Source: Bacteroidia bacterium
GTDB taxonomy: Bacteria; Bacteroidota; Ignavibacteria; SZUA-365
Direction of reading: 5' to 3'
DNA length: 64,000 nucleotides
NCBI GenBank assembly: GCA_027493955.1
Contig: JAOSJT010000001.1
Span: 573,131 to 637,130 of the forward strand
Of this stretch, positions 55,093 through 63,725 are shown piece after piece. The notes below the pieces were generated by a model, which saw nothing but the letters and a program-made list of their open reading frames with translations, had not been told where the DNA came from and did no database searches. Positions within the stretch are counted from its first letter, which is position 1; each line of letters starts with the position of its first letter. A program made the translations under genes and the position numbers.

Positions 55093-56766
55093 TGTCCGCA
55101 ATTTGACGCCTCCGGTTTCCCAGCGGGCGCGGACGCGAAGTGTGTCTTTGTAACGGAGGAAGGGTTCGGGGGCGAGCAGAGGTCTGGCTCTTCCTGGTGA
55201 GTAGCGGCCGTTGCTGTCGAGATCAAGGAAGGCCTCGATTTTATACTGTCCCTCGGGGACGCGGGGAAAGGAGAAGCGTCCGCTGGAATCCGCGACAGTG
55301 TGGCGCTCCGTGCCGCCGTCCTTCACGTCGCGCAAGGTGATGTGCGGGACGCCCCTGAGGCTGTCACCGGCAAAGCTGCCGGAAACGCTGCCGAAATTGC
55401 CCGCCTTGCCGGAAGTGAAGGGAAGGCAGTACAGCGTGTCCGCCATGGCGCGGTCCGTAATCTCGTCTCGTATGCTCGCCAAATCCAGGCACAAGCGGTA
55501 CGCCGCCGCTTCATCGAGCACGGGATGCGCGATTTCCACGCGCGTCATATCGGGTTGCAGAATGGTGACGGGGAGTTCTTTGCCTGTGGAATCGAGCAGG
55601 CGCACCGACACATCCGGGCGTACCGGCCGCGAAAAACGCAGCAGGAAAACGCTGTCGGTGGGTACTCCCTGCGCGCCATCCTTTGGGAAAATCTCGAGAA
55701 ATGCCGGTCTTCCTGTGTCGGGCAGGGCGCTGCCGTCAAAGTACTGCGCCTCGGCGCGTAACGGATTTCCGGCCGCATCGCCGAGAGAATCGAGCTGCAA
55801 TCGGAAACGTCCCTCACGCATCGGTTGCGCGAGAAACACATCCCAGCTGTGGCGTCCCTGCAGCGCGCGGTGCACGCTGTGCACGGGCAGCGGTGTTCCG
55901 TCGGCGGAGTCGTACAGCGCGACGCTGCCTGAAGGAGGCGGGAAAGGCTGCACATCTTCGCTGAAAGCAATGCGGAACTGCCGCATGTTGACCGCCTGCA
56001 CGCGCTGCACGAACGGCGCCGTAGTGTCCTCCCGATGCAGGGTAAAACGCAGCGCCGAGGGCATGCGGCTGCTGTCCGCCGCAAACACGTCGCCGGCTGG
56101 GATGCCGATTTCATCTGCTTCGACGTCGTAGAGCTGATTATTGAGATTGTCGCGCACGGCGAACACCCGATACCATCCTTCGCGCAGATAGGAGAGGCGG
56201 AAGCGTCCGTCGTCGCCGGTACGGACGACATAGTCCGGGCGATGACGCGCGGGATCGAGCGTATCACCCCGTCCCTCGTGCAGCAGATAGGCGAACACGG
56301 ATATCCCGGCCGGCTTCGCATCGCTCACGCTGCCTTCGATCATACCGGCGTCGAGACTGTCGCCCGTCGAGAACGCCAGTTGCCAGCTTCCGTTCATCGC
56401 GTTGCCGGCGCGCAGATCTTTGAGATTGCTGCCGACGGTGATGACGATGGTTTTATCGTCGGGCAGTTCATCCGGAAAGAGCACTTCCACTTCGCGTGCG
56501 GACCAGTCGAGTTCGGGCTTGCCGTCCAGCAGGGGAGAGATGTGCAGGGCCTCGTCGAAGGAGCGCTTGTCCACGCGTTCGTTGAATTCGATCACCACAC
56601 TCCGCCCGCGAAAGTTGACGGTGCCCGGAGCGGGTGTGCTGTTGCGTACATACGGCGCCTCGGAGTCCGCGGGCCCCCCCTCGGGCGGACGCTGCGTGGC
56701 GCAGGACGCACACAGCAGCGCCGCGAGGATCATGGATCGGCGGAAAGCGACGTGTTGCGGTTTCAA
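55084..56766 (-). CDS. Ig-like domain lipoprotein
   Basis: A 560-aa exported lipoprotein: signal peptide with lipobox LLCASC (Cys near residue 22), followed by the CATQRPPEGGPADSEAPYV start typical of a Bacteroidota family with an Ig-like/SbsA domain (about 38-140, GRSVVIEFNERVD). Carboxypeptidase-regulatory-like repeats come next (GDDGRFRLSYLREGWYRVFAV; ADSSGRFSFPRVPEGQYKIEAFLDLD), and a second Ig-like domain at about 355-450. It probably sits on the periplasmic or surface face of the outer membrane. Function of the family is unknown. It is the last gene of the minus-strand unit rpsU to here; its end is in the CATCGTA array. Confidence 0.85.
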   Translation of the reverse strand: MKPQHVAFRRSMILAALLCASCATQRPPEGGPADSEAPYVRNSTPAPGTVNFRGRSVVIEFNERVDKRSFDEALHISPLLDGKPELDWSAREVEVLFPDELPDDKTIVITVGSNLKDLRAGNAMNGSWQLAFSTGDSLDAGMIEGSVSDAKPAGISVFAYLLHEGRGDTLDPARHRPDYVVRTGDDGRFRLSYLREGWYRVFAVRDNLNNQLYDVEADEIGIPAGDVFAADSSRMPSALRFTLHREDTTAPFVQRVQAVNMRQFRIAFSEDVQPFPPPSGSVALYDSADGTPLPVHSVHRALQGRHSWDVFLAQPMREGRFRLQLDSLGDAAGNPLRAEAQYFDGSALPDTGRPAFLEIFPKDGAQGVPTDSVFLLRFSRPVRPDVSVRLLDSTGKELPVTILQPDMTRVEIAHPVLDEAAAYRLCLDLASIRDEITDRAMADTLYCLPFTSGKAGNFGSVSGSFAGDSLRGVPHITLRDVKDGGTERHTVADSSGRFSFPRVPEGQYKIEAFLDLDSNGRYSPGRARPLLAPEPFLRYKDTLRVRARWETGGVKLRTNE

Positions 56767-56781
56767 CGGATATCCTTGCCT

Positions 56782-57792
56782 TTAGCGACTGTTATCGGCC
56801 GCGCGCCGCTGTAGTTTTCGGTACACGGCCACGGCCTTGAGGTGTTCTTCGTAATTGCGGGAAAAGGTGTGTCCACCACTTCCGTCCGCCACAAAATAGT
56901 AAAATCCGTGCTCCTCAGGCCAGAGGGCCGCGCGGATGGCGCCGACACCCGGATTGTTGACCGGTCCCGGAGGCAGTCCGCGGTACATGTAGGTGTTGTA
57001 CGGCGAGTTGATGGCGAGATCGGAATACAACAAACGCCGCGGACCGTCGGGGATGATGTACTGTACGGTCGGATCCGCCTGCAGCAGCATACCGCGCCTG
57101 AGACGGTTGTAGTACACACCGGCCACGCGTGCGCGCTCCTCGGCAAGACGCGTCTCGCCCTCCACAAGCGACGCCATGGTCAGCACCTGATGCACGGACA
57201 GACCGCGCTCGTCCATGCGCGCAAGGAATTCGGCGGTGAACTGCCGCCGCATCGCAGCGGCCATGCGCGCAAGCACCTGACGCGGCGTCGCGTCGAATCG
57301 TATGTCGTACGTATCCGGCAGAAGATAGCCCTCGAGTTGCCGGACATCGAGTCCGAGACTGTCGATGAAATCGCGGTCCCGACTCAACGCGATCACATCT
57401 TCCGCATCGAAGCCTGCTTCCTTGGCCAGCACCGCCGCGATGCGTCTGATGGTGAGTCCTTCGCGAATGGTGACGCGTACGGCGGCCTGATGACTGCCCG
57501 CGACGAGAATCGCCAGGATGTCGGCGGCGGAGGCGCTCTCCGGAAACTTGTAATACCCGGATTGCAGCCGGCTCGCCGACGAGGAAAGCCGCGCCATCAG
57601 CATGAAGACGTATCTGTCACGCAGCACGTCATTGGCCGCGAGGGAGTCGGCAATGCTGCCGAGCGTGCTTCCGCGGGGAATGTCCACGGGGCGTAGTGCG
57701 CCGCTGCGATACGGAAGGAGGCTGGCGGAAAAGAGATACAGCAGCGCGAGCACTGCGACGGCCGCGGCGAGGACGAGACTACGGCGTTTCAT
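56782..57792 (-). CDS. mltG: Endolytic murein transglycosylase MltG
   Basis: A 336-aa inner-membrane protein with one N-terminal helix (about 5-25) and a periplasmic YceG domain. It cuts nascent peptidoglycan strands and so sets glycan chain length. The LysM-like part (IPRGSTLGSIADSL) is followed by the catalytic region MASLVEGETRLAEERARVAGVYYNRLRRGMLLQADPTVQY, in which the first Glu of EGET is the catalytic acid, and by SPYNTYMYRGLPPGPVNNPG. The start at 57792 overlaps tsaD by 14 bases. Confidence 0.95.
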   Translation of the reverse strand: MKRRSLVLAAAVAVLALLYLFSASLLPYRSGALRPVDIPRGSTLGSIADSLAANDVLRDRYVFMLMARLSSSASRLQSGYYKFPESASAADILAILVAGSHQAAVRVTIREGLTIRRIAAVLAKEAGFDAEDVIALSRDRDFIDSLGLDVRQLEGYLLPDTYDIRFDATPRQVLARMAAAMRRQFTAEFLARMDERGLSVHQVLTMASLVEGETRLAEERARVAGVYYNRLRRGMLLQADPTVQYIIPDGPRRLLYSDLAINSPYNTYMYRGLPPGPVNNPGVGAIRAALWPEEHGFYYFVADGSGGHTFSRNYEEHLKAVAVYRKLQRRAADNSR

Positions 57793-58804
57793 GGAACAAC
57801 GTCCCTGCCAGGCGCGCGAATGCGGGGGCCTGCGGCTGCTTCCGCGCACGCGACAGGCGGAAGGATGCAAGCAGCGCAATCATCGCGGCGTTGTCGGTGG
57901 AGTACACGGGCGGTGGAATGAAAACGCGTTTGCCGATGGCGCCCGCCCGTGCGCGCAGCGCCTTTCCGAGACCGGCGTTGGCCGAAACACCACCTGCCAC
58001 GGCCAGATCGCGAATACCGAATTCCGCGGCGGCGCGGAGCATTTTTCCGACCAGTATATCCACAACCGCCTGTTGAAAGCTTGCGCAGATGTCCCGCAGT
58101 TCCGCATCCGTCAGACGCAGGATGCCATCCACCGCACGACGACGCAGATGATACAGTACCGAGGTCTTGAGTCCGCTGAAGCTGAAGCGGTACCCCTCTT
58201 CATCCAGCAGCGGACGCGGAAAGGCGATAGCGGCCGCATTTCCTTCTTGCGCAAGGGCGTCGATCAGCGGTCCGCCCGGGAAGCCGAGTCCCAGCATTTT
58301 CGCCACTTTGTCGAAGGCCTCGCCCGCCGCGTCGTCTATGGTGCCGCCCAGCAGCGTGAGGCGTTCCGTGTCGTGCACGAGCACGAGCAACGTGTGTCCG
58401 CCCGACACCGCCAGCGCGAGGTAGGGGAAATCCGGTTTCTCCTCACCCAGGAAGGCCGAATACAAATGCGCTTCGACGTGATTGACGCCGATGAACGGCA
58501 GCCCGCGGGCGGCCGCGATGGCCTTGCCTGTGTTGAGGCCCACCAGCAAGGAACCGATCAAACCAGGCCCCTGCGTCGCCGCCACGGCATCGACGTCTTC
58601 GATCGTCACTCCGGCGTCGTCCAGCGCCGCCTGAATGATCGGAACGATGGCGCGAAGATGTGCGCGCGAAGCGAGTTCCGGCACCACGCCGCCGAAATCG
58701 GTATGGAACAGTTGGGAAGAAATGATGTTCGAGAGCAGCGTTCCGTCCCGCAGGACCGCCGCGGAGGTTTCGTCGCAGGAAGATTCGATACCGAGAATGG
58801 TCAC
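57779..58804 (-). CDS. tsaD: tRNA N6-adenosine threonylcarbamoyltransferase TsaD
   Basis: A 341-aa enzyme of the t6A modification of ANN-decoding tRNAs, acting with TsaB and TsaE. The ASKHA-fold shows LGIESSCDETSAAV at the N-terminus, the iron-binding HVEAHLYSA pair, VSGGHTLLVL, GAIDDAAGEAFDKVAK-like GTIDDAAGEAFDKV and a C-terminal STDNAAMIALL with the last metal Asp. Length is standard. It sits in a minus-strand run with mltG (overlapping) and the GalT/HIT-like gene 6 bases upstream. Confidence 0.96.
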   Translation of the reverse strand: MTILGIESSCDETSAAVLRDGTLLSNIISSQLFHTDFGGVVPELASRAHLRAIVPIIQAALDDAGVTIEDVDAVAATQGPGLIGSLLVGLNTGKAIAAARGLPFIGVNHVEAHLYSAFLGEEKPDFPYLALAVSGGHTLLVLVHDTERLTLLGGTIDDAAGEAFDKVAKMLGLGFPGGPLIDALAQEGNAAAIAFPRPLLDEEGYRFSFSGLKTSVLYHLRRRAVDGILRLTDAELRDICASFQQAVVDILVGKMLRAAAEFGIRDLAVAGGVSANAGLGKALRARAGAIGKRVFIPPPVYSTDNAAMIALLASFRLSRARKQPQAPAFARLAGTLFHETP

Positions 58805-58810
58805 GACGGC

Positions 58811-60136
58811 TCAGGATCCTTTGAAGTACTGCAGAGGATTCGGGACGACGACGCATTCCTCGGCGATGCGAATGGAGCCGTCAATAACGCCATCCCTGCG
58901 CAGATCGTAGAAGCGCGGCACCAGTTTGTCGCGCAGCACCGTTGGTGTCAGCGGATTGATGTAAATGTTCGTGCCGCCCTCGAAACCCGCAGGTGTGTTG
59001 ATGCGCAACTTGACGAATACATGCCAGGGAATTTTGAAGATGGAATCCATGGGCGTGTGATGCCATTCCTCGTTCACGGAGATGTCTCGTCCTATGGCGG
59101 CATGCACCGCACGCACGAGATCGCTCATTCCGCGCACCTCCTCGGGGGTATGGTCGGACGGACGCGCATTCACCGATTTGGAAAAAATTTCGACGGTCGG
59201 GAAGCGGTGGCCTATTCCGACAAAGGCGAGGGCGTAATCGTTTTCAGCAAAAATCAGATTGTTATACCCGGCGAAATTCGGTCCGTACGTGTTGTACACG
59301 TTTTTATCCTGCACCACGAGTTTGATTTTCCGCTCCATTGCCGCTCCCCATTCGTCAATGGCGACAATTTGCGTGTGCAGATGATCGAAGGTCGCCCCGG
59401 CCGGCTGCAGCCAGTTCTTGAACACACTGATGGATCGCACGTAGCGGTTGTTGGCCACGATATCCTGCATCGCGTCAATGATCAGGGCAAAGTACTGGTA
59501 ATGCTCATCGGCGCTGAGGTCGCCGGTGGAGCACAGCTCATCGGTACTTTGCGCATCGGGCAGGTAGTGACGATCGGCGATGATCAGCTCATGGCCGCCG
59601 CCGAAATGTGCTTCCGCCAATTTGATCTTGTCATCGAGGGAAATTTTCGAGATCTCTTCATCGGATTTTCCCTGGCGCCCGAGTTTATAGTCCACGATAC
59701 CGAGGACGTGTTTCAAACCGGTGGGATTGCCCAGATACTGATCCATCCAGACACGGTTCTTGTTCGAGAGCTTGTAATTGTAATTCCGTGTCCAGTAGTC
59801 CACGGAGAGGATTTCGAAGAGATTCGATATGCGGCGAAAGAGCGGACGGGTGTGCGTGTAGGCGTCGGGAGCGACCTGATACAGCGTCGTAAAACCGTCC
59901 CCGGTGTGCACGACACGGGACTTTTCCGGAGCTGTTTCAAAATAGCGGCTTATGCAAAACGCGCAGTAACCTTCTGGATCCTGCTTATCGAGCAGGGGGG
60001 CGGCGATGTCGCGTTGCGGCGATCCCAGCGGCTTGTCGCCACGGCCCGGTACCGACCATACTTCGACGCCGGTGAACGGGTTCACTTGTTTCACCGTTCC
60101 GTCGGCCATGGTGTTGAAATAGAAATGGTAGTCCAA
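58811..60136 (-). CDS. DUF4921-like protein of the GalT/HIT superfamily
   Basis: A 441-aa soluble protein. The N-terminal NPFTGVEVWSVPGRG stretch and a CAFC zinc-like pair (about residue 58) are followed much later by GATFDHLHTQIVAID (about 248-262), which resembles the HxHxQ active-site motif of galactose-1-phosphate uridylyltransferase and HIT hydrolases. A second conserved block reads NEEWHHTPMDS. Related proteins in actinobacteria are called DUF4921. A nucleotidyl-transfer or nucleotide-hydrolase role is possible, but the nucleophile pattern differs from GalT (His-Leu-His). It lies downstream of rpsU in the same direction. Confidence 0.75.
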   Translation of the reverse strand: MDYHFYFNTMADGTVKQVNPFTGVEVWSVPGRGDKPLGSPQRDIAAPLLDKQDPEGYCAFCISRYFETAPEKSRVVHTGDGFTTLYQVAPDAYTHTRPLFRRISNLFEILSVDYWTRNYNYKLSNKNRVWMDQYLGNPTGLKHVLGIVDYKLGRQGKSDEEISKISLDDKIKLAEAHFGGGHELIIADRHYLPDAQSTDELCSTGDLSADEHYQYFALIIDAMQDIVANNRYVRSISVFKNWLQPAGATFDHLHTQIVAIDEWGAAMERKIKLVVQDKNVYNTYGPNFAGYNNLIFAENDYALAFVGIGHRFPTVEIFSKSVNARPSDHTPEEVRGMSDLVRAVHAAIGRDISVNEEWHHTPMDSIFKIPWHVFVKLRINTPAGFEGGTNIYINPLTPTVLRDKLVPRFYDLRRDGVIDGSIRIAEECVVVPNPLQYFKGS

Positions 60137-60219
60137 CCCGCCTCCGGTAACTCGGTTATGGATGGGCTATGTGGTCAGGGAGAAGATCGTGAAGCGACTC
60201 CCATGCAGGGAAGGCCGGC

Positions 60220-60411
60220 TCAGCTTTCGTCGGACGTACGCCGGGCGCGACGGACGGCCTTTTGCTTCTTCATGCGCTTCTTGATGGACGGCTTCGTATA
60301 ATAGGCGCGGCGCTTGAATTCCTTGAGAATGCCCGAGCGTTCGTATTTTTTCTTGAAACGTTTAATCGCGCGGTCGATGGGTTCGTTTTCCTGTACAATA
60401 ATGCCGATCAA
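60220..60411 (-). CDS. rpsU: 30S ribosomal protein bS21 (TTG start)
   Basis: A 63-aa ribosomal protein matching bS21 throughout (IGIIVQENEPIDRAIKRFKKKYERSGILKEFKRRAYYTKPS, basic C-terminus). The start is set at the TTG at 60411, six bases after a perfect AAAGGAG (60424-60418), because homologues begin at this residue. An upstream ATG at 60453 would add 14 unrelated residues and place the Shine-Dalgarno inside the gene. In Bacteroidia bS21 affects anti-Shine-Dalgarno access, and rpsU with a strong site is thought to be self-regulated; the strong site plus weak start codon here fits that idea. Promoter at 60462-60492. Confidence 0.95.
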   Translation of the reverse strand: MIGIIVQENEPIDRAIKRFKKKYERSGILKEFKRRAYYTKPSIKKRMKKQKAVRRARRTSDES

Positions 60412-60461
60412 GCTGAACTCCTTTTGTTTTGTGAAACGATTTCTGAATTCCATTCAGATTT

Positions 60462-60492
60462 GAAAAATAGTGATCATCATGCTCTGAATCAA
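60462..60492 (-). promoter_or_regulatory. Promoter of rpsU
   Basis: Minus strand TTG (60492-60490), 20 bases, TATTTTTC (60469-60462), giving a leader of about 45 bases before the TTG start codon. Confidence 0.7.
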
Positions 60493-60689
60493 GTATGAAA
60501 TCGTGGAATCCTGCATTTTCGATACGTTTCGCCGCCAGCGGATCGTCGGTCCGTTTCGAGGTATCGTGGAAACGCCGCGGGTCGTGCCTGCGGAACGGCG
60601 TCGCTCGCGTTCTTCGGCGGGCGAACTGTTGAGACGACGCGCCTGAGTCCGCGTTTCCCTGGTCCGGCGGCTGCCACATCGCCGGCGCG

Positions 60690-60721
60690 TTGTATCTGTG
60701 CCCGCCCCGTGCGTACCTTGC
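60690..60721 (+). promoter_or_regulatory. Promoter of the acidic Cys protein
   Basis: TTG (60690-60692), 21 bases, TACCTTGC (60714-60721); start codon at 60747. Confidence 0.5.
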
Positions 60722-60746
60722 ATCTGTGCCCGATGCGGAACGTTGT

Positions 60747-60998
60747 ATGAAAAAAATCACAGAAAAAACTCCCCCCCGCGATGATGAGGAATCCAAAGTG
60801 AAGTTCTGCCTGAACTGCGACGATATGGATGATCTTGCGCTGAGTTCCGAAGCCGATGACCTGGCGCAACTACAGGATCGTTTCGAAAACTGTGTGCATA
60901 CCGGTCGCTTCGACGGGGATGTCTGCTCGCGCCTTTTCGTCGCCGACGATGATCTGAACGCTTCAGCGCTGTCGGACGATGATGACGATACGGAGTGA
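60747..60998 (+). CDS. Small acidic cysteine-containing protein
   Basis: An 83-aa very acidic protein (long Asp/Glu runs, last residues DDDDDTE) with a CLNC pair at about residues 21-24 and two more Cys (about 49 and 60). Four Cys could form a zinc or iron-sulfur site. No signal peptide, so cytoplasmic. The start is preceded by the promoter at 60690 and an in-frame longer start would lie upstream of it. It ends 9 bases before an outer-membrane protein gene with which it may be cotranscribed. No family recognised. Confidence 0.65.
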   Translation: MKKITEKTPPRDDEESKVKFCLNCDDMDDLALSSEADDLAQLQDRFENCVHTGRFDGDVCSRLFVADDDLNASALSDDDDDTE

Positions 60999-61007
60999 CG
61001 GGGACCT

Positions 61008-61850
61008 ATGAAACGCGGCGTTTGCACCTTGCTTTTCCTGTGTTGTTTTTCCTTTTCCGTGCGCGCACAACACCGCACGGAGCATCCCGCCGGACGCCTT
61101 CTCTTTCCTCCGCTTCTGGCGCATCACGTCGAACCACGTATGGGCGCTCTGAAACTGAACGGCGAGGATCGTCTGCGGCTGGACATCGGTAACGCGGTGG
61201 ACCTGTGGAATTTTTCCAGTGAGAGCGGCGAATCGCTCTTCGCCGTCGGCGCAGATTTTTTTACCTGGACCTCTCTCCGGCAGGACAAGGACTTCCATTT
61301 TCCCGTTGACGCGGTGGATTATCTCTTCGGAATCAACGCCTCCTGGCGTATGTCGATGGACGAGCAGCTCGTCGCCGGAGCGCGTCTCCGTCTCAGTCAT
61401 ATCAGTGCGCATCTTGTGGACGGCAGTTACGATAAGAGCACTGCCGCCTGGAGAGACGGAAGAGAGCCACTGGTGTACAGCAGGGAGTTCGTTGATCTCG
61501 TTGCGTCGCTGGACGTCGGCGATAACCTCCGATGTTACGCAGGCGGACAATACATCTATCACATCGATCCTGCATATTTGGGCAAACTCGGTGTGCAGGC
61601 CGGCGCGGAGGCCTTCTACGTCGATGCTTTCACGGACGGGATACATTTGTATGCCGCGTACGATTTTCGCACCGTCGATGTGCATGCGGTCACAGCCGCC
61701 CACGCGTTGCAGGCCGGGGTGAAATTCGGTCAGATGCGCGGAACGGGACTCAATGTGTTCGTAGCCCTGTATCACGGAAAAAGTCAGCACGGGGAGTATC
61801 ACGACCTCACCTGGTCGTACTGGGGACCCGGCTTTACCGTTGATTTTTGA
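61008..61850 (+). CDS. Outer-membrane protein, DUF1207-like
   Basis: A 280-aa exported barrel-type protein with signal peptide (about 1-20, ending SVRAQ). Features matching the DUF1207 family are LRLSHISAHLVDG near residue 127, SREFVDLVASLDVGDNLRCYAGGQYIYH, and the closing GLNVFVALYHGKSQHGEYH; the last strand ends in FTVDF. These proteins are predicted outer-membrane lipid- or surface-related barrels with no known activity. Translation probably follows the acidic small protein gene. Confidence 0.75.
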   Translation: MKRGVCTLLFLCCFSFSVRAQHRTEHPAGRLLFPPLLAHHVEPRMGALKLNGEDRLRLDIGNAVDLWNFSSESGESLFAVGADFFTWTSLRQDKDFHFPVDAVDYLFGINASWRMSMDEQLVAGARLRLSHISAHLVDGSYDKSTAAWRDGREPLVYSREFVDLVASLDVGDNLRCYAGGQYIYHIDPAYLGKLGVQAGAEAFYVDAFTDGIHLYAAYDFRTVDVHAVTAAHALQAGVKFGQMRGTGLNVFVALYHGKSQHGEYHDLTWSYWGPGFTVDF

Positions 61851-61876
61851 AAAATCGACATTCATCTGTATCATTC
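61847..61876 (+). promoter_or_regulatory. Candidate promoter of the deacetylase-glycosyltransferase pair
   Basis: TTG (61847-61849) overlapping the end of the barrel gene, 19 bases, TATCATTC (61869-61876); start codon at 61908. Spacing is one base shorter than at the other sites. Confidence 0.4.
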
Positions 61877-61907
61877 TTTTTTTACAGCCTGATCGAAAGA
61901 ACAGACC

Positions 61908-62573
61908 ATGCGACTCGCCGGGTTTTATCATGCCGCACTATCACGCTCGCTCTCGCGATTACCCGCACTGTTGCCCGGCGCGCAACATCGGCTTGCTGAT
62001 ACCTCTGCGGTTGCCGTCACGATTGACGACGGTCCCACGGCGAAAGGCACACCACCCTTGCTCGAGGCGTTAACGCAAAGCGGTATCGCCGCAACCTTTT
62101 TCTTCACCGGTATCGAAGCGGAGCGTCATCCGAAGCTGGTGCGGGACGTCGTGGCGCAAGGCCATGAAGCCGCGTCCCACGGATACACGCACGATGACCT
62201 GTTTTTCGCATCACGCGAGACGGTGCACCGCGATATGCTCCGTTCGCTCGACGCCATCGAGCAGTGCTGTGGCGTACGGCCGCGCTGCTATCGGCCTCCG
62301 TACGGCAGGATCAATCCCTTTCACATGGACATCGCCACCCGGCTCGATTGTACCCTCGTGCTGTGGAGCCGCATGCCGAGAGATTTCGACACCAGGCAAA
62401 AAGGCGCGGCGTTGTTGGAGAACCTGCGCTCCGTGCGCGGCGGGGATATTCTCGTTCTGCATGACAACGCCAGCACTCTGGGGCGACTGCCGGCGCTCGT
62501 GCATGCACTCGCACGACGCCTGCGCGAAACGAATCTGCGCGCCGTGCGCCTTTCCGACGGAGGCGATCGGTGA
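61908..62573 (+). CDS. Polysaccharide deacetylase (NodB-type)
   Basis: A 221-aa carbohydrate esterase 4 family protein that removes N- or O-acetyl groups from polysaccharide. Motifs: AVTIDDGP (catalytic base and metal Asp), HEAASHGYTHDDL (metal His pair), RPPYGRINP, and LVLHDN near the end. No signal peptide is visible, so it may act in the cytoplasm on lipid-linked sugars or be exported in another way. Its stop overlaps the start of the glycosyltransferase (TGATG); the two probably build and modify one envelope glycan or glycolipid. Confidence 0.92.
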   Translation: MRLAGFYHAALSRSLSRLPALLPGAQHRLADTSAVAVTIDDGPTAKGTPPLLEALTQSGIAATFFFTGIEAERHPKLVRDVVAQGHEAASHGYTHDDLFFASRETVHRDMLRSLDAIEQCCGVRPRCYRPPYGRINPFHMDIATRLDCTLVLWSRMPRDFDTRQKGAALLENLRSVRGGDILVLHDNASTLGRLPALVHALARRLRETNLRAVRLSDGGDR

Positions 62574-63670
62574 TGATTCCGGTAACGATTCTGACCGGCA
62601 TCCTCGCGCTGTACCTTCTCAAGGTGGCGTTGTTTCTGCTGGGCTCGAAACGGGCGAGCAAGCCCCAGCGCAGCGTGGCAACTCCTTCGGTGTCCGTCAT
62701 ACTGGCGGCACGAAACGAGGAAGCGAATATCCACCGTTGTCTGCGAAGTCTGTCCGCGCTGGTCTATGAAGGCGATCTGGAGATATTGATCGTCAATGAT
62801 CAGTCCACGGATGCGACGCCGGTGATCATGACGGAGTGGGCGGCGAAGGACAGCCGAATACGGATGATCAGCACGGAGGGACAGGTTCACGGTTTGAAGG
62901 GAAAGACCAACGCCATCGCGCAAGCGATCGAGCGTTCGACCGGAGAAATTATCCTTACGACGGATGCCGATTGCGAAGTACCGCGAGACTGGGTGCAGCG
63001 TACCGTGGAGCAGTATGACGCACACACGGGGTGCGTCTGCGGCTTTACCATGATCACTACGGATGGGTGGTTTTCGGGTATGCAGTCGCTGGACTGGGCG
63101 TATCTGCTCACCGTGGCTTCCGCCGGTGTAGGATGGAATCGCGCACTCAGCGCGGTTGGAAACAACATGTCCTACCGCCGCGCGGTGTATGACGAGGTGG
63201 GCGGCTATCAGGGCGTCGGTTTCAGCGTCACCGAGGATTTCGCATTGCTCATGGCTATCGCGTACAAAACATCCTGGAAAGTCCGCTATGCGGCCGAACC
63301 CTCCACGCTTGTCTGGAGCGCTCCCTGCCCGAATGTGCAGGATTTGTACAGACAAAAAAAGCGTTGGGGCAATGGGGGATTGGACAGTCCGCTTACCGGA
63401 TTTATCGTGATGAGTGTCGGCTTTTTGATGAACCTTGCACTCCTGTTGTTACCGTTGTTCGGTTTACCACTGTGGGCGTGGTTCGCCGGATTCGCCGGCA
63501 AGTGCATGGGCGATGCGGTGTTGCTGGCGTGGCCGCTGTCGCGCTTCCGGCGCATGGACCTCTTTCGCTATTTCCTGCACTTCGAGCTCTACTACATCGT
63601 GTATGTGACGGCGTTGCCCTTCGTGGTGCTCCTTGGCGGTAAAGTGGTCTGGAAGGACCGGAAACTTTGA
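62573..63670 (+). CDS. Membrane glycosyltransferase, family 2
   Basis: A 365-aa GT2 enzyme: one N-terminal membrane helix (about 2-22), GT-A domain with SVILAARNEEANIHRCL, IVNDQSTD, TTDADCE (the DxD metal site), EDFALLMAI, and the QKKRWGNGG motif (the QxxRW family signature in QKKRW form). Two or three C-terminal helices (about 280-360) follow. Processive or single-transfer synthesis of a polymer or glycolipid at the inner membrane is likely. The start is the ATG overlapping the deacetylase stop; a GTG directly before it is also possible. Confidence 0.92.
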   Translation: MIPVTILTGILALYLLKVALFLLGSKRASKPQRSVATPSVSVILAARNEEANIHRCLRSLSALVYEGDLEILIVNDQSTDATPVIMTEWAAKDSRIRMISTEGQVHGLKGKTNAIAQAIERSTGEIILTTDADCEVPRDWVQRTVEQYDAHTGCVCGFTMITTDGWFSGMQSLDWAYLLTVASAGVGWNRALSAVGNNMSYRRAVYDEVGGYQGVGFSVTEDFALLMAIAYKTSWKVRYAAEPSTLVWSAPCPNVQDLYRQKKRWGNGGLDSPLTGFIVMSVGFLMNLALLLLPLFGLPLWAWFAGFAGKCMGDAVLLAWPLSRFRRMDLFRYFLHFELYYIVYVTALPFVVLLGGKVVWKDRKL

Positions 63671-63698
63671 GCTTCCAGGACTGGTTGTAGTAGTTTTA
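63667..63698 (+). promoter_or_regulatory. Promoter of the last exported protein
   Basis: TTG (63667-63669, overlapping the previous stop codon), 21 bases, TAGTTTTA (63691-63698). Confidence 0.5.
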
Positions 63699-63725
63699 TC
63701 CATCTTCTCAAGTATTTGAGGTGCA

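Larger units (their letters stand above)
60412..60746. other. Divergent promoter region between rpsU and the acidic small protein
   Basis: The 335-base gap contains the rpsU leader and promoter (60462-60492, minus) and a promoter for the small acidic protein (60690-60721, plus). No further gene or structured RNA was recognised; the middle part is GC-rich without repeats. Confidence 0.55.

Noticed and set aside
57602-60301. An 899-codon open frame on the plus strand
   Set aside because: It runs antisense through mltG, tsaD and the GalT/HIT-like gene, all with clear motifs on the minus strand. Long antisense frames are common in GC-rich coding DNA; the translation has no recognisable domain.
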